A stretch of DNA of 5,959 nt from positions 1-5,959 of the forward strand of contig CAZJYI010000337.1 of assembly GCA_964550025.1 (NCBI GenBank), in the 5' to 3' direction. The notes beneath the pieces were generated by a model. That model did no database searches and was not told the origin of the DNA. It saw only the letters and a program-made list of their open reading frames with translations. This document shows positions 4,824 through 5,959 of the stretch, in pieces. The first letter of the stretch is position 1. The number at the start of each line of letters is the position of its first letter. A program made the translations under genes and the position numbers. The DNA is from CAZJYI01 sp964550025 (GTDB lineage Bacteria > Verrucomicrobiota > Kiritimatiellia > UBA8416 > CAYOBW01).

Positions 4824-5959
4824 TCACCGAGCAGCGGCGCGATCGCCTACTTGCTTTATCTCCTCGTCAACCATAGGCTCAATGACGTCTTCCATGAAGG
4901 CGTCCAGATCGAATTCCTCCTCCTTGAACTCCTTCGTGAGTTTCTCGACGACCTCTTCACGCATTTCCTTGAGTCGTTGCAGAAGATAGGGGTCCGAGTT
5001 ACCACTGTTCTTCACGCGGTATTGTTGGCGAACCAAGCGGGCCATATCTTCCCCGAAAGGGTCGTAGTCAAAATAGTCATCTTCCGATATGCCGACTTCG
5101 CGTAGAACGCCTTGGCGAATGCGCGTGCGGGAGGATTCGTAGGCACTCAATGCCTTGACGACGGCTTGATCGCGTTCTTTGCCGGGAGGCGGTGGCTCGC
5201 CAAGCAGTATGGAGTTGTCGTCGCTTTCCATACGTTGGATTTCCTTGAGATAACGAGAGAACCTGCGTGCTTCATCTTGGGACTTCTCCTCGATTTCCCG
5301 GCGCTTCTTGAACACTTCTTCAAGCTTGCGGGCGCGGGCGGCGTCATCCTTTGGCCAGCCGTCCCGGCGTGCCAAGGCACCCAACGCCCCCGCGCTTCCG
5401 CCGAACACGCTGCTCTTGGTCTCCTGCAGAATGGTGTGCATGTCCGTATTCGGATCGCGCTTCCACTGTTCGTAAACCTTGTCGACCGTCGGGTCGAGAA
5501 TGGCGTCGTTGTACACCTGGCGCTCCAGCCACGCAGCCTCTTTGACCTGATCGTGGATGCCCTTCACAAACGGGATGTTGAGCGCGGCGGCTCGTGCCAT
5601 CGCCATGTCGGCGGACCGTCCGCCGGAAGTCGCGCCGGCCGCCTGGGAGAGCGTTGCCACGGCGTTCGTGCCACCCAGGACATCCTGCAAGTTCTGGAAC
5701 GCCTGCACACGCGGGTCGTCGCCCTTGAGCCCCGGAGGCAACGCGTCCTTCTGGGCGAGCACGGCCTTGCCGACAAGCGTCGCAAAGGTTTGTGAGAACT
5801 CTTCCGCTTTGCCCTCCGCCATTGCCTTGGTCAGCTTGTCGAGATCGCCGCGATTGTTGATCGTGTCCTTGAGGGTGTCCAGCAATGTGTCGCGCATGGG
5901 ATTCTTGGGGTCGTTCGAGATGACCCCATTGGTGAAGGTCTTGATGAACTGATAGGAAA
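4824..5959 (-). CDS. Charged helical protein of unknown function, 5' end outside the window
   Basis: The frame stays open from the stop at 4824 to the right edge, giving at least 377 residues. An ATG at 5897 is probably internal, because 20 sense codons (SYQFIKTFTNGVISNDPKNP) precede it and no good ribosome site is near. I do not recognise the family. Counting from that ATG, residues 1-60 are amphipathic, 72-108 are Gly/Ala/Ser-rich (LGGTNAVATLSQAAGATSGG), 180-225 form a strongly charged, coiled-coil-like helix (RARKLEEVFKKRREIEEKSQ), 234-240 is a Pro run, and 305-345 is another Glu/Lys-rich helix ending in an acidic tail. No signal peptide or membrane segment is visible in this fragment, but the N-terminus is missing. 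The stop is 46 bp before the hydrolase gene, so the two are probably co-transcribed. A structural or scaffold role is only a guess. Confidence 0.8.
   Translation of the reverse strand, partial: SYQFIKTFTNGVISNDPKNPMRDTLLDTLKDTINNRGDLDKLTKAMAEGKAEEFSQTFATLVGKAVLAQKDALPPGLKGDDPRVQAFQNLQDVLGGTNAVATLSQAAGATSGGRSADMAMARAAALNIPFVKGIHDQVKEAAWLERQVYNDAILDPTVDKVYEQWKRDPNTDMHTILQETKSSVFGGSAGALGALARRDGWPKDDAARARKLEEVFKKRREIEEKSQDEARRFSRYLKEIQRMESDDNSILLGEPPPPGKERDQAVVKALSAYESSRTRIRQGVLREVGISEDDYFDYDPFGEDMARLVRQQYRVKNSGNSDPYLLQRLKEMREEVVEKLTKEFKEEEFDLDAFMEDVIEPMVDEEIKQVGDRAAAR

Noticed and set aside
5112..5795. 227-codon plus-strand frame opposite the unknown right-edge gene
   Set aside because: The minus frame is longer, runs through the window edge and has balanced composition. 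The plus frame shows no motif or ribosome site.

Overview
All recognisable genes in this window lie on the minus strand, so transcription runs from right to left. The DNA is fairly GC-rich with one AT-richer island. A lipobox-type lipoprotein signal, an agarase-like clan A glycoside hydrolase and an ECF sigma factor point to a Gram-negative, glycan-degrading environmental bacterium. A Planctomycetes/Verrucomicrobia/Lentisphaerae or Hydrogenedentota-type genome would fit. That placement is inference from gene style, because no phylogenetic marker is present.

Right part (3260-5959): a long, charged, helix-rich protein of unknown function enters from beyond the right edge and ends at 4824. After 46 bp comes a 505-residue lipoprotein related to clan GH-A hydrolases of the beta-agarase/beta-galactosidase kind (4777-3260). 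The short gap suggests one transcript.

Middle part (1064-3260): three small, functionally unrelated, stand-alone genes with wide gaps. They are a YkgJ-type cysteine-cluster protein, a GNAT acetyltransferase and a class I SAM methyltransferase. Two copies of an 88-bp imperfect repeat (74 of 88 positions identical, no gaps) lie here, one about 46 bp upstream of the YkgJ-type gene and one 54 bp upstream of the methyltransferase gene. The first copy also supplies the stop codon of the hydrolase gene. The repeat carries a conserved hairpin and looks like a small non-autonomous element. The area resembles an accessory island of independently acquired genes.

Left part (1-1063): a 458-bp non-coding stretch with a short tandem repeat, then an ECF-type sigma factor with a TTG start. 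Its stop codon overlaps the GTG start of a following gene that is cut off by the left edge and is possibly its regulatory partner.

I see no CRISPR array, rRNA, tRNA, intact transposase or recognisable new multi-gene system. The most interesting items are the paired repeat with its fixed position upstream of accessory genes, the unknown protein beside the hydrolase, and the frame conflict at the left edge.
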